Shown here: positions 30,427 through 43,100 of the stretch, in pieces
Position numbering within the stretch: position 1 is the stretch's first letter
How the letters are laid out: the number at the start of each line of letters is the position of its first letter
Position numbers and translations under genes: made by a program
The notes under the pieces: model-generated
What the model saw: the letters and a program-made list of their open reading frames with translations, nothing else
Told to the model about the DNA's origin: nothing
Database searches by the model: none
NCBI GenBank assembly: GCA_947095535.1
Contig: OX352772.1
Location: 101,548,307-101,612,306, forward strand
Direction of reading: 5' to 3'
Length of the DNA: 64,000 nucleotides
Source: Poecilobothrus nobilitatus
Lineage: Eukaryota > Arthropoda > Insecta > Diptera > Dolichopodidae

Positions 30427-31508
30427 TGTGTTGTTGTTTAAGCAGCGATACTTATGTTGACGGTAGATCAAGAAGTTACTGCTTTTTCGTTATATTTCCA
30501 GCTAACCACTATGTTTTCTTCATTTACTGGAAATATGTGACATACTTCTACAGAGGGGTTCGTTATTAACTCTTAAAGTTTAAAAGGTTGATTTATAATG
30601 GTGGTTTATTGTTTATTTTCCCTTTGCCCAAATTTCCCCCATAATGAGTTTAAAATAATCTTAGCAAAAGATCTCACACCACTATACTTTATCATATTCT
30701 AATTTAATTTCTTCCTTCCCAAACTTCATAATTTCGTTTTCCCAAACTTCATAAATATTTAAAAGTTTATACCCTTTTTCAATTGCTTTTTTAATTTCAT
30801 CAATTAGCCAAGTTCCTACTGTTGCTCTTTCATCGCCTATATGTTCACAGTATTGTCCTTGATATTTTTGTTCACTACAAGTGTTACATAGTGAGAACAT
30901 CAATTTATTATTTTGTTTGAAAGGTAACACGGGGTGTAATAGATTTGTTGGTGGTAAGATTTTACATTTAATAATACCGTCAATAGTCATTCTGTTTATC
31001 TTGGAGCAGGTATCTTCTCCAACATAAATCTTAGGATGGTTTATGCGAAATTTACCTCGTTTGCAAACATATGGCTATAAGGAACGTACATCTGTATTTA
31101 ATTAATGTATTTAATTTTTTCTGCTTGTTTACATTTATAATATGTGTAATTATTTCCCGTCCTTCCGCCATAAAATGCATTCTTCCGCCATAAACGAGGA
31201 TTTAAAGGAACTACATTATTAATGAATAATTTTCTAAATATCTCATATTTTAATTGTGTCTCATTAGGTCCCGGAATTCACATTCCCACATCTCAATAAC
31301 TTTATATCCACGTGATTTTATAAACTCTGATCTCATTAATGTTGTTTCATATCGTAGATTCAAAGTATCGCCAGAGTTATCATGTAATGGTACATCCCTC
31401 TGGTTTGTTAAACATTTTGGACGTCCATGATAATAGCAACCGTAAAATTCAAATATTTCTTTAGTATCTTCGCAAAATCCATCGAGCCTAACATTTCCAA
31501 TTTGTTAT
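30427..31508 (-). pseudogene. PolB middle part of Polinton B, copy 2
   Basis: Duplicate of 26031-27112, with the same open part (30682-30990) and the same breaks. Confidence 0.85.
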
Positions 31509-32399
31509 TTAGACCATGACTATAATGTAAGTTAGTTTTGGATCAGGGTTTTTAAAACAAAACACTTTTTTACCAATTTATTTTCAATTTACCTCTTGGT
31601 TTTAATTACTTAATTTAATTTAATTAAGTGTCTTACAATATTTTTGGTTCTATTTATATCTAGAATTTTTGTGAGCAGATTTATGGTTTTTTACATTTTA
31701 GTTTTCTTGCTAAGTTTACAATTTCATTTAGCTTTACAGTTTCTTACTTTTTCTTTCTATTTTTTATTATTTAATATTGCAATTTCCTACCTAAACGGTA
31801 TTGACCTAAAAACCTTTTTTATATTGAACATATGGTTATTTTTGCTCTTATTATTTTGACATTGAATTTTTTAAACATAACATATGGTATTACTTTCTTT
31901 TTTCCATAATTAGTCACAATATTCTTTTGTTTACTTTTTTTTTTGTTTCAATTTTAACTTTAATATTTTTTACAATTAGTCATAATATTTTGATTTTGTT
32001 ACCTTAATCTAATTTTTTATTTTGTTTTTTCTTTTAACATAACATTGTTGTTGTTATCAAATTTTAACACTTTGTTTTCATTACTTTTGTTTTTGTTTCT
32101 TATAATTGCATTAAAGTTCATTAATTTGTTTGCGTAATCAAAATATTTTAATAACATAATATTTAATACAAAATTTTATTCTAATTATAAAAGTGCTTAC
32201 TAGTGCTTAAAATTATTAAATAATATCAAAAATAATATCAGTCTTAAGTTATTTATAAATTCAAGTTTAGGTTGGGTATTATTGAATAATTACAAATGTT
32301 ACAATATAATATTTATAATTAGCTTAATAAGATTTATTGTTACAATATAATAATTAGGATAGTTTTTCTTATAATTAGGTTAATAAGATTTTTTGTTAA
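31509..32399. other. AT/T-rich DNA, possibly a decayed LTR of the gypsy-type remnant to its right
   Basis: No gene. A pyrimidine tract CCCTTCCCCCTTT (about 32400-32412), read on minus as a purine tract, would be the PPT of the minus-strand element at 32400-34999; the following minus-strand sequence would then be its 3' LTR. Two 30-bp direct repeats (TTATAATTAGSTTAATAAGA-like, about 32310 and 32372) are visible. I found no matching LTR on the right, so the boundaries are unknown. Confidence 0.35.
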
Positions 32400-32932
32400 C
32401 CCTTCCCCCTTTAAATCAAATGTCCGTGTAAAATTGTGTTGTGTTGATTGTTTTTGTTGTATTGAGTCTTTTGTTCCTGGTTACCTTTGCTGGTGACGTG
32501 ATTTGAACAGCTGTTTGATCTGAATTTATTTTTGCTGACTTAATTTGGGGTGTTGTGTGTTTTATATTTTTGTTTCCTCTGTTGTTGTTGGTATGGTTTG
32601 TAGTGCTGTCTGATCTAAATCTATTGTTGTTGACGTACCTTGAAATGTTTTTAGATGGATATTTCTTATTTCTTTATTTTTATTTATGTTAGTATTTGTT
32701 TTGCGATTTTTTAATTGGTTTATTCCATCACTTCTGGTTTGTTGTTGATTATGTTTTTACTCTGTTTTTTTGCCTTTATGCAAATAACTGTCGTTACTAG
32801 AAGCAAGCAGGTTATTAATATGAATGTTCCTATACCAATGATGCCGAGTATCTGCTCGGTAAACGCTCTTTCCTTTAACAATTTAATTTCTTTTGTATTA
32901 TTTATGTGAATTGATAGTTCTTGTTGTATATC

Positions 32933-34075
32933 TTATCTGATGATTTGTGGTTGTAGAATAGTTGGAAATATTTTGACTGTTGAAATTTTTTTTGATGAGT
33001 AGGCTATGTCATTTATCATTACAGTGGTATTTTGGAATATTATTAAGTATGTCCCCTTGATATTTTCATTGTCGGCTGTTATTGTTCCCACAAAATGGTT
33101 TAATAAAATGATGTTGTTTGTAATTCGATGTACGAAAATATTGGTGATATTGCATATTGATTTCTTCTTTTTCAGGATATTTGGAATACAGGTAGAGTTA
33201 ACTAAATCTATTATTTCTTTTTTATTACAAATGGTTACTGAATTTATATTTTTACAAGTTACCATTCCATAAACTTTTTTGTAATTTGTTATTGTTAGAA
33301 TTCGATCGCGATCTATTTTTACTACAGTGTTATTTATTTTTAATGATTTTATTAGTAAATTTTCAAAAATATCTTTTCTGGTTAATGGTATTTCTAAAAT
33401 ATAAAGCAAGCAAGTTCCGTTAGTAATAACTTTAATGTTAGCAAAACCTAATTCCCTATTTCCATTTCTATAGGGAAAATTTTCATTATCTAAAGTTTTG
33501 GTTAAAATTTCAATTTCAGATTTTGACAATAGTATGGAATTCACTACCCCTATTTTGGCCCAGTGAATTGCATATTTTAGGTTAACAACCTCTTCTTTAA
33601 TTGGTTTTAATTTATATTGTATTTTAAAAGCGGATTGGTTATTGAATCCTAACCCTAATTTAATAATTCCTAAAATATTGTTTGTTATTTCTGTTATATT
33701 GCTTATCCTATCATTATAAACCTTATTTATTATTACCTGTTTATTATTATTCCTTTTGATCATAACGTAATCATCATAATCGGAGTTACTTGCTAACCAA
33801 GCTGTTCCAATATCATTTATAGTTCTTGGCTTACGGTGTGCATTGAATTCGTCTAGATACTCTTGTATTTGCGTAGCCTCGTGTTCTGGGTATGGGTAAA
33901 GTGGATGTGATTTGGAATCGTCTTCTGATTAAAGAGTCAATCTCCCTTAGTGAAGATTGGAGGATTTCAAAATTGGTTATTTGGATTAGTCTAACGTTTC
34001 CTGCTTGAATTTTTGCTTTACTTATAATCATTATTACCGTGTCTGATTCTGTGTAAGCCAAAATTTGGAAATCAA
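32933..34075 (-). pseudogene. Errantivirus-type env remnant
   Basis: N-terminal part open at 33831-34061, then a shift, then 276 codons open (32933-33763). The C-terminal segment G-T-Y-L-I-I-F-Q-N...M-I-N-D-I-A-Y-S-S matches in layout the env of element 1 here (N-I-L-I-H-Y-D-N-C...Q-I-N-D-I-I-Y-S-S). The end after Q-P-Q-I-I-R lacks a transmembrane segment in frame, so the protein is broken. Several Asn-x-Ser/Thr sites are visible. Confidence 0.6.
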
Positions 34076-34099
34076 AATGTTTTTTGAATTTATTATTGC

Positions 34100-34999
34100 T
34101 TCTGGTGCTTCTTCATCCAAATTTATTGATACTTTTATTGATTGTCTTTGAATTCTCTGATCTGTGATTTTGATTGAAATTTGGTCTATATGGAACTATA
34201 TTGTTGTTTTTCCATCCAATGTTAAGATTCTTTGAAAAATGATGTGGAAAGTTGCGGGAACTGTTTCTATGTGAAACCCAAGGTATTTCACCTTGCTGTT
34301 CATCTGCCCTTCTTTTGGTTGCATATCTTCCAAATTCGTGCACAGATGTAGTGCTTGGGGAAGATTTTTGAGTTGACTTATGCTCAACAATTGTGGTAGA
34401 TTTCCATTCAATCCTCTAATAAAAGCACCGAGTTCTTTTTGCCTATGATTTTTCACCATGGCTGTAAACGCATCTGGCCTTAGTCCCATTGAGGGAAGTT
34501 TCTCGAGTATCATTGAAAGGTTGCTTCCTTGCTCTTGCTTCCTTGTTTCATTGTGCATCTTTGATGTTCCAAGGTGTTTATATCCTTTTGTCGGCATAAT
34601 GGAGTGGACCTCCAGCAGTCAGTTATTTTTCCCAGCATAATGGTGTGTTATATGGTGCTAAGACTTGTGAGCTTCACCCGTGATTTTGTTACGTACCCCT
34701 ATAACAATTCCGTAATATTTGGGGGTCCGTCTTAAATGACTATAAGCATTTATTATGTCCACGTTTCGTCTCTATGACCCGTATTCCCCGGGTTCACCCG
34801 AGAAGTGTTGTAAACTTTTGACCACGTCCGGTATCCTATCCATATCCTCCAGATCATAGTCAAATTCGAAGTCCATTACTGAACCGTAATCTTCCACATC
34901 ATTGTCTTGTTGCCAATTATTTCAATTAGTTCTTCCATTTTCTTCTCATAATATTCTTCTGATTGTATCTATTATATTTGTGTCATTTTCGTTTGGCAT
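34100..34999 (-). pseudogene. Gypsy-group gag remnant
   Basis: Start ATG at 34999-34997 (minus). In pieces across three frames it has a V-V-K-S-L-Q-H-F-S-G-E-P-G-E segment, R-R-T-P-K-Y-Y-G-I-V, and then the open part 34196-34597 with A-F-I-R-G-L-N-G-N-L-P-Q-L-L-S-I, a hallmark of gypsy/mdg-type gag. The C-terminal part is in another frame (34113-34343). Stops at about 34950 and 34760 and shifts break it. Confidence 0.65.
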
Positions 35000-36475
35000 A
35001 ATTACCCTCCTCTTGTACTGAGCTTAGATTTTGTCTCCCAAGTTCGGGTGTAGAGGCCACCATCCCCGGTCTTTCAAAAAGTAAAGTGGGTGCTATTTGT
35101 GCAAAAATAAGTGAAAACAAATTTATTTGAAGGACACCAAGAGGTATTTCTCTTAGATACAAAAATAAAATAGGGAGAGGTAAAAGGAGATATTAAAAAG
35201 AAATTTTGTGAAATAAAATTAAACTATTACAAGTTCCTTAGATAACTTGAAAATAAAAATGATGTATTAAATAATTACTTGCTTGTTTTAGAAAAATATT
35301 AAAAATTTGATTTTACGAGTATTTATTTTCTTTTTTAATTTTTAATTTTAATTTTCTTTCTTTATACTTTAATAGGATTGAATTGTCAACTCTATAATTT
35401 CAATTTTTTAATTCGAATCCTTAATTTCTTCTTTAATATTTTATTTTCTTTCTGTATCTTAACTGTTTGTAATGGGCAGTATAATCCTCGGTATCAGATA
35501 CTATTTTGGACATTACAAAAATCTTATATCTTAATTCTTTTTTTTATGTAAAAATATTTGAAAATTTGTTTTAAAGATACAATGTTTTAATAAGCAAAAA
35601 TTTATTCTAAAAAAATTTTAATTATAATCAAAAAATTCTATTATGTGACTAAAATTTAGAAATTAATAAATATTGCTAGATACTACTAAAACTACTCATT
35701 GCATGTTAATAAATGATTCATAAAATTGAAATAATTTTTTGTTTTTTTTTGTTTTTATACAATCTACAATACTATAAAATAATGCTATTACTATGGATCC
35801 AATGTACTTTTTTTATTTTTCCGCGGTATACAATTTTTAATATCTTTTTTTTTTTTTTTTAATTTTATATCTTTTATTTTATTTTTTTTCTTTTGGCCTT
35901 TTTTTTTATAAAAATTTTTTTAGATTCTCCTTTTTGCCATACAGATGTGAGTACTTATTGACGGGTTCACTATGAAATATTTTTAATAATTGATAATTTT
36001 ATTCTCTTTTTTTGCCTTTCTTTTTTTTATTTTTTTTTTTATAAAATTTTTCTAGATTCCCTTTTTCGCCATACAGATGTGGGTACTTATTGAGGGCTTC
36101 ACTATAAGATTTTCTTACGTTTAATTTTTCAATGCGCTATATATGTTTTATTATAATTTTTTTTTATATTTCTTTTGGCCTTTTATTTGTTTATATTGAC
36201 GGACGGTAGAATGTCTTACTTTCCGTAAATTATTGTATATTATACTGTACCTTTGTATTGGGTCTGAGTTCCGAAATTTTTTTGTATTTTATTCTAATAA
36301 TTGTTGTAATAATCGAAAAAAATTTACTTACGATTGACAATCTGAATACGTTATTTTTATTTTTTTTTTTATTTTATATGAATTTTAAATATAATTTATT
36401 TCATTACAATTTTATTTTTACAATCACATTTTACGATAGTTTTAAGTACTAGTATATAACTATATATTATTTTTT

Positions 36476-37620
36476 TTACGGCCGTAGCATAAGCTGTGTG
36501 GCCTTATAATTTTTAAAATTTTGTTTGACTTTTTATTTTTTTTATCCTTTTTTTTTAATTCTTTTTATTAACAATTCTATTATTTTTAGTTAATATTAAT
36601 TTCTTCATTACAAGAAGAAATTAATATTAGCTATTAGGATTATATAGAACAATATATTCTCAATGCATTTTTACATTTTCATATATCAAATAATAGAATG
36701 AAATAAAATAATTTCAAATTTTTTTTTTTTTTAAATTTATAATAGCTCTATATCTAAACAATTCAAAAATTTTTATAATAATAATAAATAGTTTAATTCA
36801 TAAGATTTATTTTAATTTTCATAATTTTTTTTTTTTTTTTTACAATTTTAATTACATTACATTAATATCCATTATTATTTTCTCTATTCCTATTTCATTC
36901 CTGTTTTGTTCCTAAAACCATAAGGTTTTATTTATATGTTTATGGTATTAAACTTTCGCTCTGAGGTATTTACAAAGGTATATAGTTTTTTATTCAATGA
37001 TTTGTTGATAGATATATTTTAATTTGCTATCAATATTTTTTAATTCATCGGACGTTCATTAAATTTTTTTAGGCAGTTAAATAAGCAATTGTTTTTTTGG
37101 TTTGTACTTCTGAATACATTCAAATAAAAATTGGATTTATTTCTCGTGTTGTAAGAATGTATATCTATTGCTCTGTTTAAGATAAAATTGTGTTTTATCT
37201 TATTATTTATGATTTTAAATGCCAGCGTGAACAATTCCGCTCTTGTATTTTACTGAGGCTTTCATATTTATCATTGTACAGCAAATTACTGGGAATTAAT
37301 ATTGGGAAATTGCAAATTATTTTAATTGCTTTCTTATTTAGGATTTCTTGCTCGTTAAGCATCAACATAGGCGCGTTGCTCCAGATAAGGTTTAAGTACG
37401 TAAAGTGCGATAAGATATACGATGAATAGAACATGTATAGTGCCTTTCCAGAGAAATAGTTTTTAAGCCTTTTTAGGATAAATATATATGAGATTATTTT
37501 CCTAGTTGCGTGGGTAACATGTTCAGACCACTTCATTTTGCTATCAATTACTAAGCCGAGGTAATTGAAAGTTTTAACTATTTCAATGATATTATCTTTA
37601 TATTCAAAGGAAACATTATT
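36476..37620 (-). pseudogene. LINE 3'-part remnant, copy 1
   Basis: Minus strand. The open part 37207-37536 has I-F-I-L-K-R-L-K-N-Y-F-S-G-K-A-L-Y and L-T-Y-L-N-L-I-W-S-N-A-P-type segments, as in the thumb region of fly non-LTR reverse transcriptases. The next part (37040-37234) has H-S-Y-N-T-R-N-K-S-N-F-Y. A 3' UTR-like stretch then ends at GCTACGGCCGT followed by an A run (about 36476). The 5' part (RT core, endonuclease) is missing: a typical 5' truncation. Confidence 0.65.
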
Positions 37621-37813
37621 ATGTTAACATTATTGTTACATATTTACTTTATGGTTTAATGATTTGAATTGTTAGCTATTCTTTCAAATTTTTTATGCAT
37701 GTTGTTTTTAAATACTTTTTAAAAATAGTTGAACAGTGATATATGTTGATGTGTATATTAAAAAAATACATATGTATGTGCTTGGATTTTTTAGATTAGA
37801 TTGATATTGCTCG

Positions 37814-38237
37814 AGTTATGTGACCAGCACACAACCACATCCACATCAACATTATATTTTTTTATATAAACTTTGTATCAATAAATATTAAAATCAATAA
37901 ACCTAAATGAACTTTGTAAATTTCGAAATATTAAAATATTTGTTAAATTAAATTTAAACTTAAAAATGCAAATCTTGCATTTATATTAGTATGTTCTTAT
38001 TATTAATTAATTAACGTTCAAATTGCGAATTAAGCATTTCTTTTATAACTGTTTTTATAATGTAATTGATTTTTATTAATATGTTGAAATAGATTAAATT
38101 GTAAACCTTGCATATTTTATAATATATAAATACCTGTAGAATTAAAGAAAGAAATCAATCAAGTTTTGACAATAAATTGTTCATTATTAAATAAAAATTG
38201 TTTTTTTTTACAACCTTTTTAAAAGGAAAACATATTT
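37814..38237 (+). repeat. 5' LTR of element 1
   Basis: Begins AGTTATGTGACCAGC and ends ACATATTT, with the final T probably shared with the PBS. A TATATAAATA box is at about 38123-38132, followed by the likely transcription start; AATAAA-type signals are near 37870-37900. Confidence 0.93.
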
Positions 38238-38254
38238 GGCGCAGTCGGTAGGAT
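38237..38254 (+). promoter_or_regulatory. Primer binding site, tRNA-Ser
   Basis: TGGCGCAGTCGGTAGGAT is complementary to the 3' end (with CCA) of the insect tRNA-Ser family, as in 17.6/297-type elements. Confidence 0.9.
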
Positions 38255-38592
38255 AGGCAAAATCTATCCTCTTTTGAAAATAGTGAAGTAAAAACGCGAC
38301 CGTTTATCGCTATAAAAACTTAACTATAATAAAAACAAAACACTAATAAACTAAATTTATATTAAAACTGTGAATTAAGCCATAATCATACCTAAGGTGA
38401 GGCTGCCTTGGGCACAGTTTACTAATAATATAAATTAATAACAATTATAATAAAGTGAGTGTTTTGTGCTAAAAGTGAAAAGTGAAAAGTGAAAGTAAAA
38501 TCAACGGATAATTGATCAAGAACTTCAAATCACATTCATAAAAGCAGACAACGAAGATAGATTTAGGTGTCAACCTTTAATTGCCTATATCA

Positions 38593-38630
38593 ATGAACAA
38601 CAAAAACATCATCAACTTGGTTCTGTAAGT
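38593..38630 (+). other. Candidate env leader exon and splice donor
   Basis: ATG at 38593 opens ten codons plus two bases to a perfect donor CT|GTAAGT (38625-38630). An acceptor (ATTTCAG, ending 43739) lies 34 bp before the env ATG, and the phases fit so that the env frame is entered. The leader plus the first codons after the acceptor are hydrophobic, as a signal peptide would be. This is the way errantiviruses make env mRNA; not shown by transcript data here. Confidence 0.5.
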
Positions 38631-38702
38631 AAATTTTATGGTAAACTAAATTTTCTTTTATATTAAGCGTAAATTGTTACTTATTAAGAATATATAATAT
38701 AT

Positions 38703-40171
38703 ATGCCCAAAAGAAAACATAACCCTTTTATTTCTACCATTAAAGAAAAACTTTTAAAAAATAGTGGTAATTTGAACATTAATTTAGAAATCGGCACAGG
38801 TTCAGATATTTCTGACGGTTTATCAGAAAATAATTTGAGTCTTGAAAATATTTTAAATAATTCATTTATATCTGGCGGATTACCAGATAATTCTTTAAAT
38901 ATCTCAAATAAAAATACTTCTAACAATTTTAATTCTCTCAAATCGCCTATCCATTGGTGTAATTTAAATATGAATAATGAAAATGGAATTCCAGGTCCTG
39001 CACCTGTTCCTGTTTTACCTCAAGCTCACTTGTAATGATATATATAATCAATTAAGAATCCCTGACGCTATTAAAGATTTGCCAAAATTTGATGGCAATC
39101 CACGACTTTTGCATGACTTCTTAGGGAATATTGACGAAATTTTAGACTTAATTTCTTGTACTAGTGGTACTAGCTATGGACAACTACTTTTGAGAGCTAT
39201 TCGCAATAAAATTGTGGGTCCTGCTAACGAGGTACTCAATATGTATGGTACGCCGTTGAACTGGGACAATATTAAAGAAAACTTAATCCTTCATTACTCA
39301 GACAAAAGAAATGAAACGTCACTAATTCGGGACTTACACAAAATGAGACAAAATAGTACGACTGTTGAAAAATTTTATAGTGACATAATCGAAATTCTCT
39401 CTAGTATAACAAATCATATTAACATCCATGAAAATGATCGTAGTGTCATTCAAGCCAAAAGAAAATTATATGAAGAAATGAGCCTTAATGCATTTCTCAC
39501 CGGTTTAAGAGAACCCCTAGGTTCAACAATTCGTGCCATGAAACCAAGTTCATTAGCAGAAGCATTCTCCTTCTGTATTAAAGAACAAAACATTTTTTAT
39601 AATAAATCCGACTCTCAAAACAATTCAATAAATAAATCTAATAATTCAGTAAGAAATAACAATATTAATTTAAATAGATCAAATAATTTTCAGCCAAAAC
39701 CTTTCTTCTCTCAATCAAATAATTTTCAGTCAAAACCTTTCTTCTCTCAATCAAATAATTTTCAATCAAAACCTTTCTTTTCTCAATCAAATAATTTCCA
39801 GCCAAAACCTTTTCGTTTCTCAGACCTTTCGGTGACCATTTTCACCTCAATTTAAACCACCTTTTCAGCAGCAACAAAGATTCGGAAACTTCCATAACCA
39901 ACAACAAAATGGGACTCAACGTCCTGAACCAATGGACATTCCGCCATCGACACGTTACTTAAGAAATTCCGAACGACCTCAAGTTAAACCAAATTTTACT
40001 AGCAAAGAACTTTTCCATATAACAGAAGAAGATGGACCATTAGCACCTGATATTGAAGTAAATAGTTCCCCTTATCAAGATTTAGATCAATTTTATGAAT
40101 ACCAACCTACTTTTGAAAATAATTCCGAAAATTTTATCAAACCAGCCTCTATGACCCAATCGGATACATAG
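38703..40171 (+). pseudogene. gag: gag of element 1, two frameshifts
   Basis: Starts M-P-K-R-K-H. The frame changes at about 39010-39035 and again at about 39825-39840. The middle part (38977-39855) has the gypsy-type capsid region (L-P-K-F-D-G-N-P-R...L-N-W-D-N-I...L-I-R-D-L-H-K-M-R-Q...F-L-T-G-L-R-E-P-L-G-S). No CCHC zinc knuckle, as usual in errantiviruses. A 12-residue repeat (S-N-N-F-Q-P/S-K-P-F-F-S-Q) is present four times at about 39680-39815. The last part (39932-40171) overlaps pol in the -1 frame. Confidence 0.85.
40129..40135 (+). promoter_or_regulatory. Candidate -1 frameshift site of element 1
   Basis: A AAT TTT in the gag frame, upstream of the gag stop at 40169; the pol frame is open from here. 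The form is that of known -1 slippery heptamers. No downstream pseudoknot was modelled. Confidence 0.4.
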
Positions 40172-43100
40172 ATTTAAACAAACATGGTGATTCGTTACCA
40201 TATATTATGATATCTTCGCCATTTGGTCGCTCCTTGAGATTCCTAATTGACACAGGGGCCTCTACTTCTTTTATAAACCCTGAATTTACTACCCACTTCA
40301 AAACAATAGAAACAAAACCCGTAATTATATCAACTGTATTTAATCAACATAAATTAGATAAGCAAGTTTTAATTCCAAAATTTCACGAATTCAAACAAAA
40401 TGGATTTATTCGTTTCCTAATATTTCGGTTTCATAAATATTTTGACGGTTTACTTGGATTAGATGTATTACAATCTTTAAATTGTAAAATTGACTTAGAG
40501 AATCATGTTCTCGCAACCGAAAATTCCGTATTACCTTTATATCTTAAACCCAATCTCGTATCAGAAAAGTTTAGTATTCCAGCAAAATCAAAGGTTATTT
40601 GTAAATTACCTGTAGATATTAAAAACGGTGAAATTTTCATACAAAAAGTTCAATTAAAACCAAATTTTATTATTTCTGAAGGAATATATACTTGTAAAAA
40701 TTGGTATAGCAATATTGAAATTATAAACTTAGATAATTATGAACAAAATCTTTATTTAGAACAACCAATAAAAGTCGAAAACTATTTGTCACAAAATTTT
40801 ATTGAAATAAATAATTTTAATGTCCAGCCCGTTGAGTTTGAAAAAGTTAAAACTTCTAAAAACTTACTAGATCTTATCAGAACTGACCATTTAAATGACC
40901 AAGAAAAAAAGGGAATAATTAAAGTATGTAAAGAATTTGACGAAATATTCTTTAGAGAGGGTACAAACTTAAGTTTTACGAACGAAGTTAAACATAGTAT
41001 CAAAACTACGGACGATATACCAATATATACGAAGTCGTACAGGTATCCATATGTACATAAACAAGAAGTCAAACGTCAAATTAACGACATGCTTGAACAA
41101 GGTATTATAAGACCTTCTTACTCTCCCTGGAGTTCACCCGTTTGGGTTGTGCCAAAAAAGTTGGACGCCAGTGGGAAACAAAAATGGCGTCTGGTAATAG
41201 ACTACAGAAAGTTAAATGAAAAGACAATAAGCGACAAATATCCGATCCCAAATATTACTGATATATTGGATAAGTTAGGAAAATGTATGTATTTTAGTAC
41301 TCTCGATTTGGCTAGTGGGTTCCACCAAATTGAAATGAAATCCGAAGATATTCAAAAAACTGCTTTTACGGTAGAAGGCGGACATTTCGAGTACGTTCGT
41401 ATGCCCTTCGGACTCAAAAATGCTCCAAGTACCTTTCAACGTGAAATGGACAACGTTCTTAATGAACTTCAAGGTACTATCTGTCTCGTTTATTTAAACG
41501 ATATAATAATTTATTCAACTTCACTGCAGGAACATCTTGAAAGTATTAGAAAAGTATTCCAAGCACTTCAAAAAGCTAACCTTAAAGTGCAATTAGATAA
41601 AAGTGAATTTTTACCTAAAGAAATTGAATTTCTCGGGCATGTTGTAACCACTGAAGGAATAAAACCCAATCCTTCTAAAATACGAGCAATTAAACAATTC
41701 CCAATTCCAAAGACTCCAAAAGATATAAAAGCATATTCTTGGACTCCTTGGTTATTACAGGAAGTTCATTAAAGATTTTTCAAAACTGACAAAACCTCTG
41801 ACTTCATTTCTAAAAAAGGGTAAAACTATAGAACACAATGAAAATTTTATTAAAACTTTCCAACTATGTAAGGATTTATTGAGTAATGATCCGTTATTAC
41901 AATACCCAGATTTCAATAAACCATTTGTGTTAACAACTGACGCGAGTAACTACGCTGTAGGCGCAGTTCTATCTCAAGGACCAATAGGTAGTGACAGACC
42001 TATATGTTACGCTAGCAGAACCTTGACAGATTCAGAAATTAATTATTCTACAATAGAAAAAGAGCTATTAGCGATAGTCTGGGCAACAAAATATTTTACG
42101 CCCTATCTTTTCCGAAGAAAATTTAAAATCGTTACAGATCATAAACCGCTAACTTGGATAATGAGTTTAAAAGATCCAAATTCAAGATTAGTCCGGTGGC
42201 GTCTGAAATTAGAGGAATATGACTACGAAGTTATTTACAAAAAAGGAAGTCTAAATTAAAATGCGGATGCGTTAAGTAGAATAAGAATTGAAAATATTAT
42301 ACCAATACCTGAGGAAATTAATACAAATGAATGCGAAATTAACACCGATGCTGCTACCATACATACATACATACTACATACTACATACTACCATACATAC
42401 ATACCATACATTCAGCCCAAGAAGACATGGGCGACGGCATTTATATTTCTGAGAGACCTATTAATGAATTTGCCCCACAAATAATTTTTGAGGAAACAAA
42501 CGAAACTCCTTCCAACGAATTAAAAATGCTCTTTAAAAATAAACAATGGAGAACTATTAAAATGACTAACTTCTCAGAAGATAATATGATACAGTTATTT
42601 AAAAAATTTATAGCACCAAATCGTTTAAACGCAATTTTCACAAAAAATAATGATATATTTAAATTAATACAAAATATTTATTCTAAATATTTCTCTCAAT
42701 CAAAATTATTTAAGTTAATAAGATGTACTGACTTACTAGAAGACATAACAGAAACAGACAAACAAGACGAACTTATTAACGAATATCATACTAATAATAA
42801 CCATCGTGGTATCAATGAAACATTCCAACATTTAAAACGAAAATTCTATTTTCCCTTTATGAAAACCAAAATTGTTAAAATAATTAACAACTGCGAAACT
42901 TGTCAGACAATGAAATATGACAGACATCCACAAATAATTAAACATTTAATTCCGGAAATCCCTAATAAACCTTTAGATATAATCCACATAGATGTTTATA
43001 GCATAAATAATCAACAAATTCTAACAGTTATTGATAAATTTTCTAAATTTGCTTCCGCTTATACCCTAATTTCTAGAAATAGCCTTACAGTTATTAAATT

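Larger units (their letters stand above)
27323..31720. repeat. Tandem duplication 1, copy 2 (4,398 bp)
   Basis: Near-identical second copy of 22826-27322, shorter by about 100 bp because of a deletion at about 30078. It contains the first 20 codons of the minor capsid gene, the 229-aa, 111-aa, ATPase and 188-aa genes, a second right TIR (ending 30426) and the flanking polB fragment. Confidence 0.95.
32400..34999 (-). mobile_element. Gypsy-type LTR retroelement remnant, gag joined to env
   Basis: Minus-strand gag (34100-34999) is followed directly by env (32933-34075) with no pol between them, so it is an internally deleted copy. Its right side is cut at the start of tandem duplication 2 (about 35091). 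Left LTR not defined. Confidence 0.65.

Noticed and set aside
31644..31859. 71-aa hydrophobic ORF
   Set aside because: Phe/Leu-rich translation of T-rich DNA, spans the duplication boundary, no recognisable domain.
36258..36452. 64-aa hydrophobic ORF (also at 49574-49768)
   Set aside because: Low-complexity T-rich DNA; the copies are simply parts of the tandem duplication.
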